A stretch of 64,000 bases of DNA, from positions 28,831,162 to 28,895,161 of the forward strand of contig NW_024037072.1 of the NCBI RefSeq assembly GCF_015706575.1, read 5' to 3'. This document shows positions 47,638 to 58,759 of the stretch, one piece after another; the stretch's first letter is position 1; each line of letters opens with the position of its first letter. The notes beneath the pieces were generated by a model, which was given only the letters and a program-made list of their open reading frames with translations, was not told where the DNA came from and did no database searches. The translations under genes and the position numbers were made by a program. The DNA comes from Patiria miniata. Its lineage: Eukaryota > Echinodermata > Asteroidea > Valvatida > Asterinidae.

Positions 47638-50600
47638 TTATCGGTTTGATGAAGTGGTGACATTGACAAGCCACATGCCAAATTCCTTGAATTTACTCAG
47701 TTTCGCTGGGTGACCGGGTATATTAGCGGCATGCATGACTACTGTGGAGTGGTTCTGCTTTTGCCACGATGGGTCGAAAAATGTTGATCCCCATGGAAAC
47801 AGGTCCTCGTCTAGTATCGTGATATTCACATGTACGGGTTTATCAGCCGTTAACAGTCCGTTCATTACACTTTGATCAGTCGGGAATTTTCCTTTTTTCT
47901 TGTTGTTATCCAAAAGTTCGACCCACGTCCTTACGAACTGGATGGTCGCATTGGTCGGTTTCAGGTAAATGAAGCCAGAGCAGAAATGCGTTTTGCTAAT
48001 TATCCTTGTTTTAGAGAAGCTTCTGATACTTATGTCAAAGTCTCCCTGAAAGTATGGAAAGGGGTCCCGAAACCAAAACGTGTCCGAGTCGGAAAACAGA
48101 ACCTCCAGGCCTTGCTCTAATAAAGTCAAAATGTAGGCCTGGCGTTTGTTCATAATCCCGTAGTAGTGACTGCCAAGACGACGAGAGGGCTCTATTTCAT
48201 CCATTTCCCCCGAGTTGGTTTTCTGAACATAAATTGCAGGGTCACCCTTGGCATACTTGAGCAACAGATCGTAAGCCTTCTGATCCTCTGCGATGACCGT
48301 GGTGTTGACGCAAACTCCAATCCTCTTGACGCTCTCCAGCATGTTCAGCGCGATATCCACGAAGGCGAGATTTGCCGTAGTCAGCATAACCACGCCGGGT
48401 CTCTTCTTGATGTCAGCCAATGTGCAATTGGATAGTTGTCCGCGGATCGGCATTAGCAGTTCCCCATTCTGGTGAACATAAGCCGATGTGTTAAATACTT
48501 CTCTTGTACCAGTTGGTTTGCAATGACAGTGTTTTTCATCGTTCAACTTTCCGACAGGTTTAAGCACAACCGTGGTCATTTGAGAGTAATCTGCAAAAGA
48601 ATGCAAACAGGCTAACAGACTGAGAGCTGGATGAGTTTAATCAAAATGTTGGGAACAAATCCCCTGATTGTCTTAAAGCATAGTATAATCGAGCAGTTTG
48701 AATTGATGCCTTGGCACTTGGAACGTGGAACATGAAAATATTACTTAAGGGGGCTTTTAGGTCAGACTAATTACCTTAAGACCGGCGGGAAAAGCCAGAA
48801 AGGGGCGGGGCCTCAACCCCCCTCCGTGCACATTTTGGCTCCTATCGTCGCAAAGCATTTAAATCACGCCAAGTTTCTTTGACAGTTGTTCAGATGCCTT
48901 GCGATTATTTTGACACCAGGTTTATGAAAATGTGGCATACCTTCATCGCAAAATGTCCAAATGTTAACTTTTCCCATTGAAAAGTACATGCACATGAAAG
49001 CGTGCATCAGAGTGCCGACTAACAGATCGAATAGAAGCTGTGCAAATGTACTTCAAATTAAAAATGGGAAATTGAAACAATTTTTATTGATGCCTTGGCA
49101 CATATGGAACGTGAAAATATAACCTAAGAGTGACTTTTGATTAGACTAATTATCTTAACAGCGGTGCGAAGAGCGTGGAGGGGGCGGGCCGCAAACCCCC
49201 TCCATGTACATTGCACTGATTCAATTCATCCAAGTTTCTCTGACAGTTGTTCCGATGTAAGGGGCCATTCAGAATTTTCAATGTTTTAAAATTTCGATCT
49301 AATTTTTTCCAAATTGTGGGTGGGTGGGTCAAGCTAAATAATTGAAAATCGAAATTCACTTTCCATGGAAAAAAAGATAAAAAAACAAAGAAAGATAGAT
49401 CTTTTGACTTGCCTGAACTACGCGCAAGCGTTCCGATATCGCGATGCGTGTTTCTTTTCCAACTTCGTCCCCTGTATGTACTGTCAGTGGCGTAGCCAGG
49501 AATTTTTCAGTGGGGGGAGGGGGGGCGCTGGGGGGAGGGGGGCCGCCTGGGGGGGGAGTTTGGCTGGAACATTTCATGGGGGGGGGGGGCGTCATGTAGA
49601 TCAATGATAATTTTTTTAGAAACTCAAAATCTCAGTGGGGGAGGCGACTGGGGTGGGGGTGACAAGGTTTTCATGGGGGGGGGGGCTGTCGCCCCCCACG
49701 CCCCCCCCCCCCCCCCCCCCCCGTGGATACGCCACTGCAGGTCATACAGTTACAGTTTATGTAAACTTGTATGAAAAGTCAAAGAAAAGTAACTCCCATG
49801 ATCTATTTGACACCAAGTTTGTGTTAACTTGCCGGTAACGCCCTAAAAAATTATCCAGACAAATATGTTTATTTTGTAACATTTTATGTTCGTCTGTCGG
49901 TCTTCTATGCTGTTATGTTTACTTTTAGGTACCTTCAATGGTACTATGTTTACTTAACCTGTTCATTTGTTTAATTAAACTAATAACGCACATATAGTTG
50001 CCAAATATGGCACTAACAAGTTTGAGGTCGGCAATTTCGTCTTTAAAAATCTGTGTACGTCGGGTTACCGTACACACAATTGTCCTGGAAACAACAGTAC
50101 CAAAGTACAGAAAGTCGTACGCAAGAGCTCCCCAGCAAGTATCACTGACGCCATTATGATTCCAAAATTTCTCACTGTGTCACACAGTGAAATAACTAAA
50201 CAGCGTCGTTGTATTGTGAACACATAAAAGCATTCATCGCGTTCCTGCACACTTTCTGCAAGTCGACATAGATATCCTTGAACCACTGCCCCTGCTTTGC
50301 ATAACAAGTGCACATGAATGAACGATTCGACTTTTATTCAAAGAAATTTCTATGTACAGTCACCAGACTCTATTCAGTAAAGTCCCCGTCAAAACGAAAG
50401 TAAACAATCCACGTGCATAACGCACGACTACACCATCGTACAGTGTGGCAGGGACACCAACAAGTAACCAACAACTAAACATTTTTTTAAAATTGATAAA
50501 TATTCTGATTGAATTTCGTTAAAAGATACTTGTTGGTGAGGTATCACATATTCTAGCAAATTGATAAAAATGTACAATATTACAATATGCAATTTTGAGA

Positions 50601-53600
50601 GAAATGGGCAAAATACTGCATAAATAATTTGACAAGCCAGACAGATACAAAAATATAAAAACGAACTAATAAATAAATACTCTTACAACCCAACAAACAA
50701 ACTAACAAACAAAACAAACAACCAGACTCAATAACGGGAATGAATGACAAACGGGCTAAAAAGATTATTACAAACAAAACAAAACAAAACCGAGAAACAA
50801 AAGCAATCCCATTCCCCAGAGAGAAAAATGCAAACCATAAAAACAAACAACCTAGTTGACATACATAGGTCTAGACTCACATTAAAGGGAAAATACAACA
50901 TTTGCAAACATCAAAAAATAAAACTACCAAATCATTTTGAAATACCTTGCTGGACTGTTAGTGAATGACAGTGTAAAGCATCCTGTAAAATCATGGCACC
51001 TGGTATACTGTCATTTTCAAGAAAAGTGATATTTTTGTATCAATTTCCAACGCTGGTCGGCCGACCAGCGTTGGAAAAAACTGGCTTTTTTTTCAAATAC
51101 TGGCCCCAATTGACCATCGCACTTGTTTGCAATCGATTACACACCTATGAACGGGTACAAGCCAGCTAGACTGGTTCCCTGACCTTACAATTCCCCAATG
51201 TATGTAAACTGCTCTGTTTCTAAATTTTTCTTATATGGAGTCAGGGAACCAGACTACAGGAAAATGATTGTTTTTCTTGGTTTTTATAGCATTTTCGAGC
51301 CCAAAACCTCAAAAAAGGCAGTGTAACTATATTTGCTATATATTTCCAACCCCCCAATTCCATCCATTTCTGAAAATTACAGCAAAAGCAAATGATGTAT
51401 ATTCCCTTTAAATACACACACTAAAGAAACAACAAGAAAATACCCGGGAACAAAATGAAATAAGACACAATTTTACATTGACGATAAAATAAATATGACT
51501 GCAATAATTCCTCCCTCAGTTTTGAAAGAAAAGATTCACAACCGAAACAGTGTATACCCTGTTTATTGATATTTTAAAGATGCATTACCCAAACCCTACT
51601 TTTCCACGACCCATATCTAAACTCACGATGTGAATTCTTGCCATTACATGAAGTTTCAAATGTAGGGAAAGTTCATATCTGACCCATGGTGAAGTTTTAA
51701 AGGTCAGCGAGCTGTATGCACCCATTTTCCACTATTACTTTAAAATGCCAATTGTTCATGTCCCAAGTCTAAATAATGAATAGAAATTTATTTTTACTCT
51801 ATTGTTCTATACATGATGTCATGAATTCAGACCCAAAGACGATTTTATTTTCTTCAGAGCATCTGATCCCCATGTCCTCTGTTTTCTTGCCCATGCAGGC
51901 GCAACAGAATAGAATTTTAAGAGGCAAGCCAGACAAACTAGTCAACGGTGAACCAGCAAGTTTGGTAAAAGGGTTACAAAATGTTACTGGTTATCGCGAA
52001 CGAGAAATAATGTTTCATGGTTGGGTAAAGCGCATTGGCTACTTCCATTCCATACAAAGATCATAAATCAGTCACAATCTGTTGCTTTGAATTTAAACAC
52101 TGCGCCCACATGCACTGCAATAACTAGAAATTCGTCTCATTTATTTTTGTCAAAAATTTTCCGGGCGGCATTCCCCCCCCCCCCATCAAGCAAAACCATA
52201 GGCTTATGCCTTTGCTGCTATAGCACTATCTCACACCAAGCTTTGAATTTGGCACCTCGGTCCACAGCCTTCCATCCAGTCGTATCATTGTCGCGGCTGC
52301 CCCCTAGAAAAAGTCACAGGGCACCCCATTGTCTTTTGGGTCTGAATGTATAACATGGGTGTAGAATAATAGTTGCAATGGCGTTCTTTTTCATAAAAAT
52401 TATATTAGCGAGAAGTTAACTAAGGTATACAAAGCAATTTGTCCCAGCAGAGGGCAATGGAGGTCTAAAATGCTCTTTCCATATAGGTCATTATTTTAAT
52501 GGACACCTGAATATCTGTAGTACATCTGTGAAGTTTCAATTCAACCTGTTAAAACGTTTTGTTATAGTGGTCATATTATATAGTAAGAGTCGGCACTCTC
52601 ATATGTATGCGCCCTCTGATGTACGTTATACATGCTCTATGTAATGGAAAAGTCAGCATTCAAGCCTATACCTGTTTTGGTATTTGGACATTTTGTGACA
52701 AAGGTATGCCCTATTACCATAAACATGGTGTCAAAATAATCGCAAGGCATCTGAACAACTGTCAAAGAAACTTGGCAGGATTTAAGAAATGCTTTGCGTC
52801 GATAGGAGCCAAAATGTACATGGAGGGGCTTGCGGCCCCACCCCCTCCGCGCTCTTCGCACCGCTCTTAAGTTAATTAATCTGATCAAAAATCACTCTTA
52901 AGTTATATTTTCATGTTCCACATGTGCCAAGGCATCAATACTAATTGTTTTGTTTCCCCATTTTTAATTTGAAGTACATTTGCACAGCTTCTATTCGATC
53001 TGTTAGTCGGCACTCTGATGCACGCTTTCATGTGCATGTACTTTTCAATGGGAAAAGTTAACATTTGGACATTTTGTGATGAAGGTTTGCCACATTTTCA
53101 TAAATCTGGTGTCAAAATAACCGCAAGGCATCTGAACAACTGTCAAAGAAACTTGGCAGGATTTAAGAAATGCTTTGCGACGATAGGAGCCAAAATGTTC
53201 ACGGAGGGGGGTTAAGGCCCCGCCCCTTTCTGGCTGTTCCCGCCGGTATTAAGGTGATTAGTTTGACTTAAAAGCTCTCTTAAGTAATATTTTCATGTTC
53301 CACAAGTGCCAAGGCATCAGTACAAACTGCTTTCATTTTCTCCTCTACCGTTGCGTTGCAACGGTATCAGCGAAAAGGAAAAAGAGGGGGTGACCGCCAC
53401 GCCTACCCTCCGCGCTTTTCGGGCCGCTCTTAAGTTAATTAGTCTGATCTAAAATCATTCTTAAGTTATATTTCCATAATCTACAAGTTCCAAGCTATCA
53501 AATGATACTGGTTTTGTTTTTGTTCTCAACATTTTGATTAAATGCAAAATTGGCCACATTTGGCATGGGGCCAATGGGCCTTTGTCTGATCTAGCGAAAC

Positions 53601-54150
53601 TTAAGACTGGCCATTCTGTGATCAGGGTCGATGATACTATGCTTTAAGACAATCAGGGGATTTTTTTCCCAAAATTTTGATTAAACCCTATCCAGCTCTC
53701 AGTCTATAAGTTCCAGACACAAGAACAGGTCCCAAGATATAATGTCTCCGTCGACGAATGTAATAGGTATCGGCATTGTAATGGACCTTATTGCAACGGC
53801 AGCAAAACGCTTTTGTAAGCCCAATTCCGTGATTTTTGTCCCCTGAAACATCTTCAGTTTTTTCCTGTCACATCTGATTTACATCTGAAAATATGTCTGA
53901 ATAGTTTGTTCACTCAATTTTTGTTTTTTCATATGTATAGTAGAAGAGGCACACTCTGCTAATCAGTTTGATATACCACTCAGGTTGACATTTACTATTT
54001 CGTAACTGTTGACTGATCCTATGGAATTCGATTTTGCAAGAAAAGGGTGTGGCTGCTGGTGCTTCTTAAACTCAGACTGATAATAGTTTCTGTTTTTGAT
54101 TTTTTTTTTTTTATGTTGCACGGAATATCAGCTTTTTCCCCCCTTTTTTT

Positions 54151-54181
<31 letters not shown>

Positions 54182-54574
54182 GCTTGTCGGGAGGGGGGAC
54201 GGGGAAGCACCCCCTTGCTCCCCCCTCGCAACGTCAATGAGTACGAATACTCTTCACAAAAAAGGACTCGAGTGGTACTCGAGTACGAGTACCGAGCACA
54301 AGTACTACAACGCTGGACAATAGTATCATGATTGATTTCCACATTAATCCATCGGTGGGTATATATAGGTGTTGTACTAGCAACAAAACCTTCAGTTTAA
54401 TAAAGAGAAACAACCTTTGATATCCTCTTTACATCGTAAGATTGTAGATTATTGTCCTCCTTGCATGCCCATAAGATTATTTATTGATGTGGAAACGTAC
54501 TTACGGATGATGAAGAGTGTGAAGGCCGCAGACTGAACGAGGAAGAGGACTTTAAAAACGTGATCGGAAGCCAT
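47638..54574 (-). CDS. Gene 4: GT77-like type II membrane glycosyltransferase
   Basis: Two exons, join of 47638-48590 and 54505-54574 on the minus strand, 340 residues. Exon 1 is slightly diverged (anchor FKVLFLVQSAAFTLFII) and its last base is C, so residue 24 is His instead of Asn. The acceptor is ATTCTTTTGCAG. The stem (KHCHCKPTG, FNTSAYV) resembles gene 1, while the catalytic part from about residue 100 is nearly identical to gene 3; DSD is at 191-193. The intron is 5.9 kb and contains a second, unrelated foldback element. The reading frame is intact. Family role: a metal-dependent sugar transferase in the secretory pathway; substrates unknown. Confidence 0.87.
49489..49738. mobile_element. 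hAT-type MITE with CAGTGGCGTAGCCAGG end
   Basis: CAGTGGCGTAGCCAGG at about 49484 and GGATACGCCACTG at about 49737 are classic hAT MITE ends. G and C runs fill the middle. It is nested in the second foldback; no clean target duplication is seen. Confidence 0.65.
51044..51077. repeat. Perfect 34-bp palindrome
   Basis: TTTCCAACGCTGGTCGG is followed at once by its exact reverse complement with no spacer. It lies in the centre of the second foldback element. Confidence 0.9.
51169..51255. repeat. ~87-bp mini relative of the 9-bp-duplication MITE
   Basis: TAGACTGGTTCCCTGACC at the left and GGTCAGGGAACCAGACTA-like at the right, related to the ends at 19670-20396. No target duplication is evident. 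Confidence 0.55.
54090..54240. mobile_element. Fragment of a GGGCGTCGCCAG-type MITE, gene 4 intron
   Basis: Long T runs, GCTTGTCGGGAGGGGGGAC and CCCCTCGCAACGTCAATGAG resemble the right half of the MITE in the gene 2 intron. The left end is lost. A short run of TACTCGAGTACGAGTAC repeats follows at 54240-54305. Confidence 0.45.
54505..54574 (-). CDS. Gene 4 exon 1 (cytosolic tail and signal anchor)
   Basis: 70 nt, ATG at 54574-54572, donor GTAAGT at 54504-54499. It has more changes than the other first exons, including a Phe to Leu change in the anchor. Confidence 0.85.
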
Positions 54575-54700
54575 CTTGAATGACCCGCTTATAACCTGCT
54601 GGGCAACCACAACAGAGACAAATAAACGCTATGACAATGAACAAGCCATGACCTAGCAGAACGTGCATACACACACTCGACAGAATATGTCAGTTCAATC
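54575..54700 (-). promoter_or_regulatory. 5' flank of gene 4
   Basis: A shorter and weaker match to the flanks of genes 1-3 (GACCCG, then an AACCACAAC and AAACGCTATGACAA pattern). The adjoining 55200-55330 segment again matches the upstream DNA of genes 1-3 (CAATATGAGAGAAA, GCGTCGACAC, GCTGTTTAGCAT). Confidence 0.3.
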
Positions 54701-55726
54701 ACACGTACATGCAACATACAAATTCCTACGAACTAGTAATGTGTAAGTAACCCTAACCACCCCTAAAGCTACAAAATACTACTGAGTAGTAAACCGTAGT
54801 ATATACATTTCTTTCCATACAAGTGTGCACAACACTATAGCAGGGTTCGACCTTAACGTTTTTGTTCACTAGCCAACCAGTCTACTGAAACAGACTCTTA
54901 ACTAGCCCGCGGGCATTTTCACTAGCCCACATTTTTTTAAGCTCAAATACAAAATGGCGTATTTTTCAGGCTCAATTCTGGGGCAATTTTATCTGTGTTT
55001 TTAATAAACAGATCTAGTAATTGAACCGTTTAAAACAATTCATAAACTTAGACACAAGTTGATGAGGTTTTCTTTCTGAATTTAATGTTTAATTTCTTCC
55101 TGTCCGTTCATCTTTGCCGTTTCCAAATAATTTTGTTGACTCGCCAGCCGGGCTGTGGTATTTGGTCCTTGAACCCCAAATTAAGAGCCGTTATGTCTAT
55201 TGTGCCTTTTTTTTGTCTACGCAGATCAATATGAGAGAAAATATATTTAGGAAACAATTTTGATGTTGGGAAACGACAGCGTCGACACAGCTGCTGTTTA
55301 GCATTGTGGAGACCATACGTGTTTTGCTTTCCAGCCTACATATCAAGTACACGCCGGTAGTATATTCGCTTGTGCTAACGGCGTGTACTTGATGTAGGCC
55401 TATAAAGGTAGGGCAGACAAAAGTATTGTACTATACCTTAAAATGTCGGGCATTGAGAGAGTACAAAATGCTCACTTCTGTAGTTTTGCATCGCACTTGA
55501 CATGCAGCTCTAGTATCTAACGCTGGCTGCATGCAGCGCTGTTGGCAACGCTGGCCGATGCGGTCAGAATGGGATCAAAGTGCGCCAAATAAATGCACGT
55601 ATGTTTCAGCCGCTCATTTAGTTTGCGCGCATGCGCACTTAACCTATGAAATGCCGATAATGAGCAAACATCATGGCTGCCCACTGTCGCAGTTTAACCC
55701 TAATAATAATAATAATGATAATAGTG

Positions 55727-56448
55727 CAGGGTGGATAAAAAAAAACCGAAACCGAGATATTATTGCTAATTGAAACAGAGGTCGGGCACATATGAATCAA
55801 AGGGAGATATGCTCTGTATGATATCCTCTTTAAAATGACACCCTGGTCATGGCCCAATTTCATAGCGCTGCTTAACAGCCGACTTTTGCTTACCAAGCCT
55901 CCATCTATTTCATAGGAACCGTTAAGCCGCAAAACCACGCTTAACCCCAGAAGAAAACTTTGCCGCAGGCTTAAATCTGTGACGTAACAATATCAATCTC
56001 CATGCGCGCGCAACCGTTAGCATGAAATAGTGCTTAAGCAGCATGATTTTCCGCTAAAGTATAAGCACAACTTTTCTGCTTACTGTTAAGCAGCGCTATG
56101 AAATTGGTCCCATGTCATTACATTCACGGTTGACTGAGTAGTGACCAACTATTTAGAGAGTTGGGCCACTTTTCAATTGTGGTTTTTGTGGAGTCATTTG
56201 TCACAGAGTGAAAGGCTATGGTTGCCAATCGAGGCAGGTGGGGGAAAAAAAAAGAGATTTCAACATAGAAAGTGCACAGTTCTAAATAACCCCTTTTACT
56301 GCGCAGTCAACCGTGAATGTAATGACATGATCAGAGTGTCATTTTAAAGAAGAGATTCAACCCCGAACAGAGGATGACTCCCTTTGATTCACATGTGCCC
56401 TACTTCTGTTCCAATTAGCAATAATATCTCGGTTTCGTGTTATCCACC
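55727..56448. mobile_element. MITE with GGTGGATAA ends, in the SINE tail
   Basis: Inverted arms of ~120 bp (GGTGGATAA..CCGAAACCGAGATATTATTGC on the left, mirrored on the right up to TTATCCACC). It sits between the SINE body and its TAA tail, and another MITE lies inside it. No target duplication was found. Confidence 0.6.
55851..56111. mobile_element. MITE with CCAATTTCATAGCGCTGCTT ends
   Basis: The left end GGCCCAATTTCATAGCGCTG and the right end CAGCGCTATGAAATTGGTCC are inverted repeats of ~28 bp. It is nested inside the GGTGGATAA element. The superfamily is not determined. Confidence 0.7.
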
Positions 56449-56690
56449 ATTTATAGCGCTTTATACCAATTAGGTCTCAAAGCACTTCACAATTATTACC
56501 CCTGTTCATCAGGCCATGAGACCAGTTTCTGCAGCAGCTCGAGATCAGCGCATTCTGGTCTCTACCCTCACTGGTACCCATTTATACTCCTGGGGGAGAG
56601 AGGCAGTTGTAGTAAAGTGTCTTGCCCAAGAACACAAGCACCATGTTCGCCGTCAGGGTTCGAACCCACGGCACGTGAGTCGAACACCAT

Positions 56691-57009
56691 CAAGGGCGGA
56701 TCCAGGGGGGGGGCCAAAGGGGGCCATGGCCCCCCCCCCAAAAAAAAACGAAACCAATTTTTTTTTTTTTATGTGACATCGCAATAAAGGCAGGCAATGA
56801 GTACACCACCATCTTTTCCTCAAAAAACCATTGGTTAAAGTGGTCAGAAATTGCCTCAGATCGCACCACAGAGCATCTAGAATCCAAAAAAATGTCGGGG
56901 CCCTTAAGCGGGCCCCGAACTACGCCGTAATTTTTTTGACCCACTTTTTTGGGAGACCAAATTTTTTTTTGGCCCCCCCCAAAAAAATTGTGTTCTGGAT
57001 CCGCCCTTG
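56691..57009. mobile_element. 319-bp hAT-type MITE inside the SINE head
   Basis: Perfect ends CAAGGGCGGATCCAG and CTGGATCCGCCCTTG, and perfect 8-bp direct repeats AACACCAT on both sides (56683-56690, 57010-57017). It splits the SINE between its A and B boxes. It is the best-defined member of the GGCGGATCC family in this window. Confidence 0.85.
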
Positions 57010-57299
57010 AACACCATAACCACTGGACCACATCGGTCCACAGGCCCTCTGAAGTATCCGTCAACATATCACTTTCCAATCAGTTTGTTATTTTTTTACC
57101 CACGCCAACAAGAATTTTATGCCCTCAAAATCACTTTTGCCAATCTTTGCGTGAAAAAAAGGAGCAATTTGCTGCCAAATTGTTGTCTGTCCGTATGTCG
57201 TGTACCACAAAAGTACGAGGGTCACAATTCGAAACAGGCTTTTTTTTTCAGTTTTGCCAAGTTACTGCAAACTTAACTGACGAATGATAAAGAGTGCCA

Positions 57300-58190
57300 C
57301 AAACAATGTGATGAATAAATATCATAGAAGAAACAAATTATTTGAATGAGAAAGGTAAGGTTTCATTTTACACGTTTTTACGTTGAATGTAACGTTATTG
57401 TACGTGTAAAGAAAATGCCCGTATATATGTACATGTACATAAACATGGTAGGATGGGTTGCCCTATTATCGCGGTACTTATCACGTTTATCGTTCGGAAT
57501 AGAGATTGCCCATTATCTCCCCGAATTGTCCAGTCTTTTGTGTAGTATAACTCTTCCTTTTCAAAATTGATATTAAAAAATTTTGACGGTGGTGTGGTTT
57601 ATTCCGTGTACGATGCCTGTGAAAATAGACATGTTCGGAGTGTGCGAACGGAGGTGGACTCTCTATTATCGCAGTATGCGGGAAGTGGTTCTTATAATGA
57701 TCTCACCTTTTTTATTCATAGTTAATGTTTGACCAAAACATCCCCTGAATAAAGTCTGATATTTTCCCTGTAAGTTCAAGTTGATTAAAGACTATATGTC
57801 TACAGGATGATTTCGTAAGACCCTGCCCTTCCCCCGAAAGGAGAACACAAATCACTGAGGCAAGTCTACTGATTGGCGATTGGGGGCGCCATTCACTTTA
57901 CATGGTGTGCCGTTTTATTTTTGTTAACGCGATGGGCTTATTTTGATCCCGTAAAAGTTTTTACGATTTCGCGGTGGAAATATCGTCCTCGACTTCATTT
58001 TACATTTGCAGCTGAAGAATGGGAACCAGACAATGGAACTTTTATGGAGAAATCACCATTTAAGATTTATGTTCAAATATGGACGGTACCTTTTAGCAGA
58101 CACGGTAGTATCAAATTGTGTGAGATTATGAAGCTAATACAATGTAATTATAAGAGATATGAAAAATAAAAAAAAAAGTTTTAATCATTT
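57300..58190. other. Gene-free interval with one unassigned frame
   Basis: A 98-codon open frame (57873-58169, plus strand) has a hydrophobic start and no motif I recognise. Codon choice and the lack of a copy in the other units give no support for a real gene. Nothing else is visible. Confidence 0.35.
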
Positions 58191-58193
58191 GTA

Positions 58194-58745
58194 AGATGGA
58201 CTTTTGCGTCGGAGTGATGTAAATCAAATGAGGTTTTCCCTTCACCGACATATGTTTACACATTCTATACTCAGTGTGTTACCTCCCGAGTGAAAGTTGG
58301 AAAACAAATCACTCGGTGGGACTCGAACCCGCGACCTCCTGCTCTCTAGTACAGACTTCTTAGACGTCCTCCTGCTTTCTAGTGCAGGAGGTCGTGGGTT
58401 CGAGTCCCACACGAGTGATTTTTTCCAACTTTCACTCGAGAGGTAGCACACTGAGTATATAGTGTTTATACGTCGGTGAAGAGCAAAACCTCATTTGATT
58501 TACATCACCCCGACGCAAAGTCCATCTTATGAATAGTTAATGTGGTACCCGCTGCTATGCACATCAGATTCGAACCAGCCAACCGATCCCGTTAGCTCGT
58601 ATAAGCTCGGCGGTCGAGTGGTAAGACGTCTTCGCTAGAAAGCAGGAGGTCATGGGTTCGAGTCCCACCCGAGTGATTTTTTCCAACTTTCACTCGGGAG
58701 GTAACACACTGTTTATACGTCAGTGAAGGGCAAAACCTCATTTGG
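58194..58745. mobile_element. Cluster of three Ser-like tRNA SINE copies
   Basis: The same family as 31739-32058. The first copy (58194 to about 58363) is inverted and meets the second (about 58364-58530) head to head inside the tRNA-like part, forming a long hairpin. The third (about 58535-58745) follows in direct order, joined by the same GTTAATG.GGTACCCGCTGC linker. B boxes GGTTCGAGTCCCAC are visible at about 58396 and 58654. Confidence 0.75.
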
Positions 58746-58759
58746 TTCAATAATTTTAT

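Larger units (their letters stand above)
39294..48400. repeat. Segmental duplication, right copy (B)
   Basis: The partner of 22640-34000: most of gene 3's intron right of the foldback, exon 1, upstream DNA, then gene 4's 3' flank and most of gene 4's exon 2. It lacks the hAT-like element and the SINE of block A. It has a longer (TTTG)n tract at 40087-40130 and a longer T run at 40556-40579 than block A. Confidence 0.9.
48617..53705. mobile_element. 5.1-kb foldback element in gene 4 intron
   Basis: The ends are AGACTGAGAGCTGGAT and its mirror at 53690-53705. The left arm (48617-49260) and right arm (about 52575-53705) are inverted copies built of ~380-bp units. Each unit has a CTTAAG..AATTA..CT block, a GCCCC/GGGGC-rich patch, GACAGTTGTTCAGATGCCTT and a GTGCCAAGGCATCA word. 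The right arm has two full units plus a partial one and the left about one and a half. Intron homology with the other genes resumes at about 53709. No target duplication is clear and no transposase is seen. Confidence 0.75.
55701..57050 (-). mobile_element. tRNA-derived SINE split by two later elements
   Basis: On the minus strand the head (57050-57018) has an A-box-like GTGGTCCAGTGGTTATGG. The B box GGGTTCGAACCC is at 56656-56667. The body includes CTTGGGCAAGACACTTTAC, then GTGCTTTGAGACC and AAAGCGCTATAAAT at 56449, and the TAA-type tail is at 55701-55724. Two DNA elements interrupt it, at 56691-57009 and 55727-56448. The TTGGGCAAGACACTT core is common to many animal SINEs. Confidence 0.75.
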
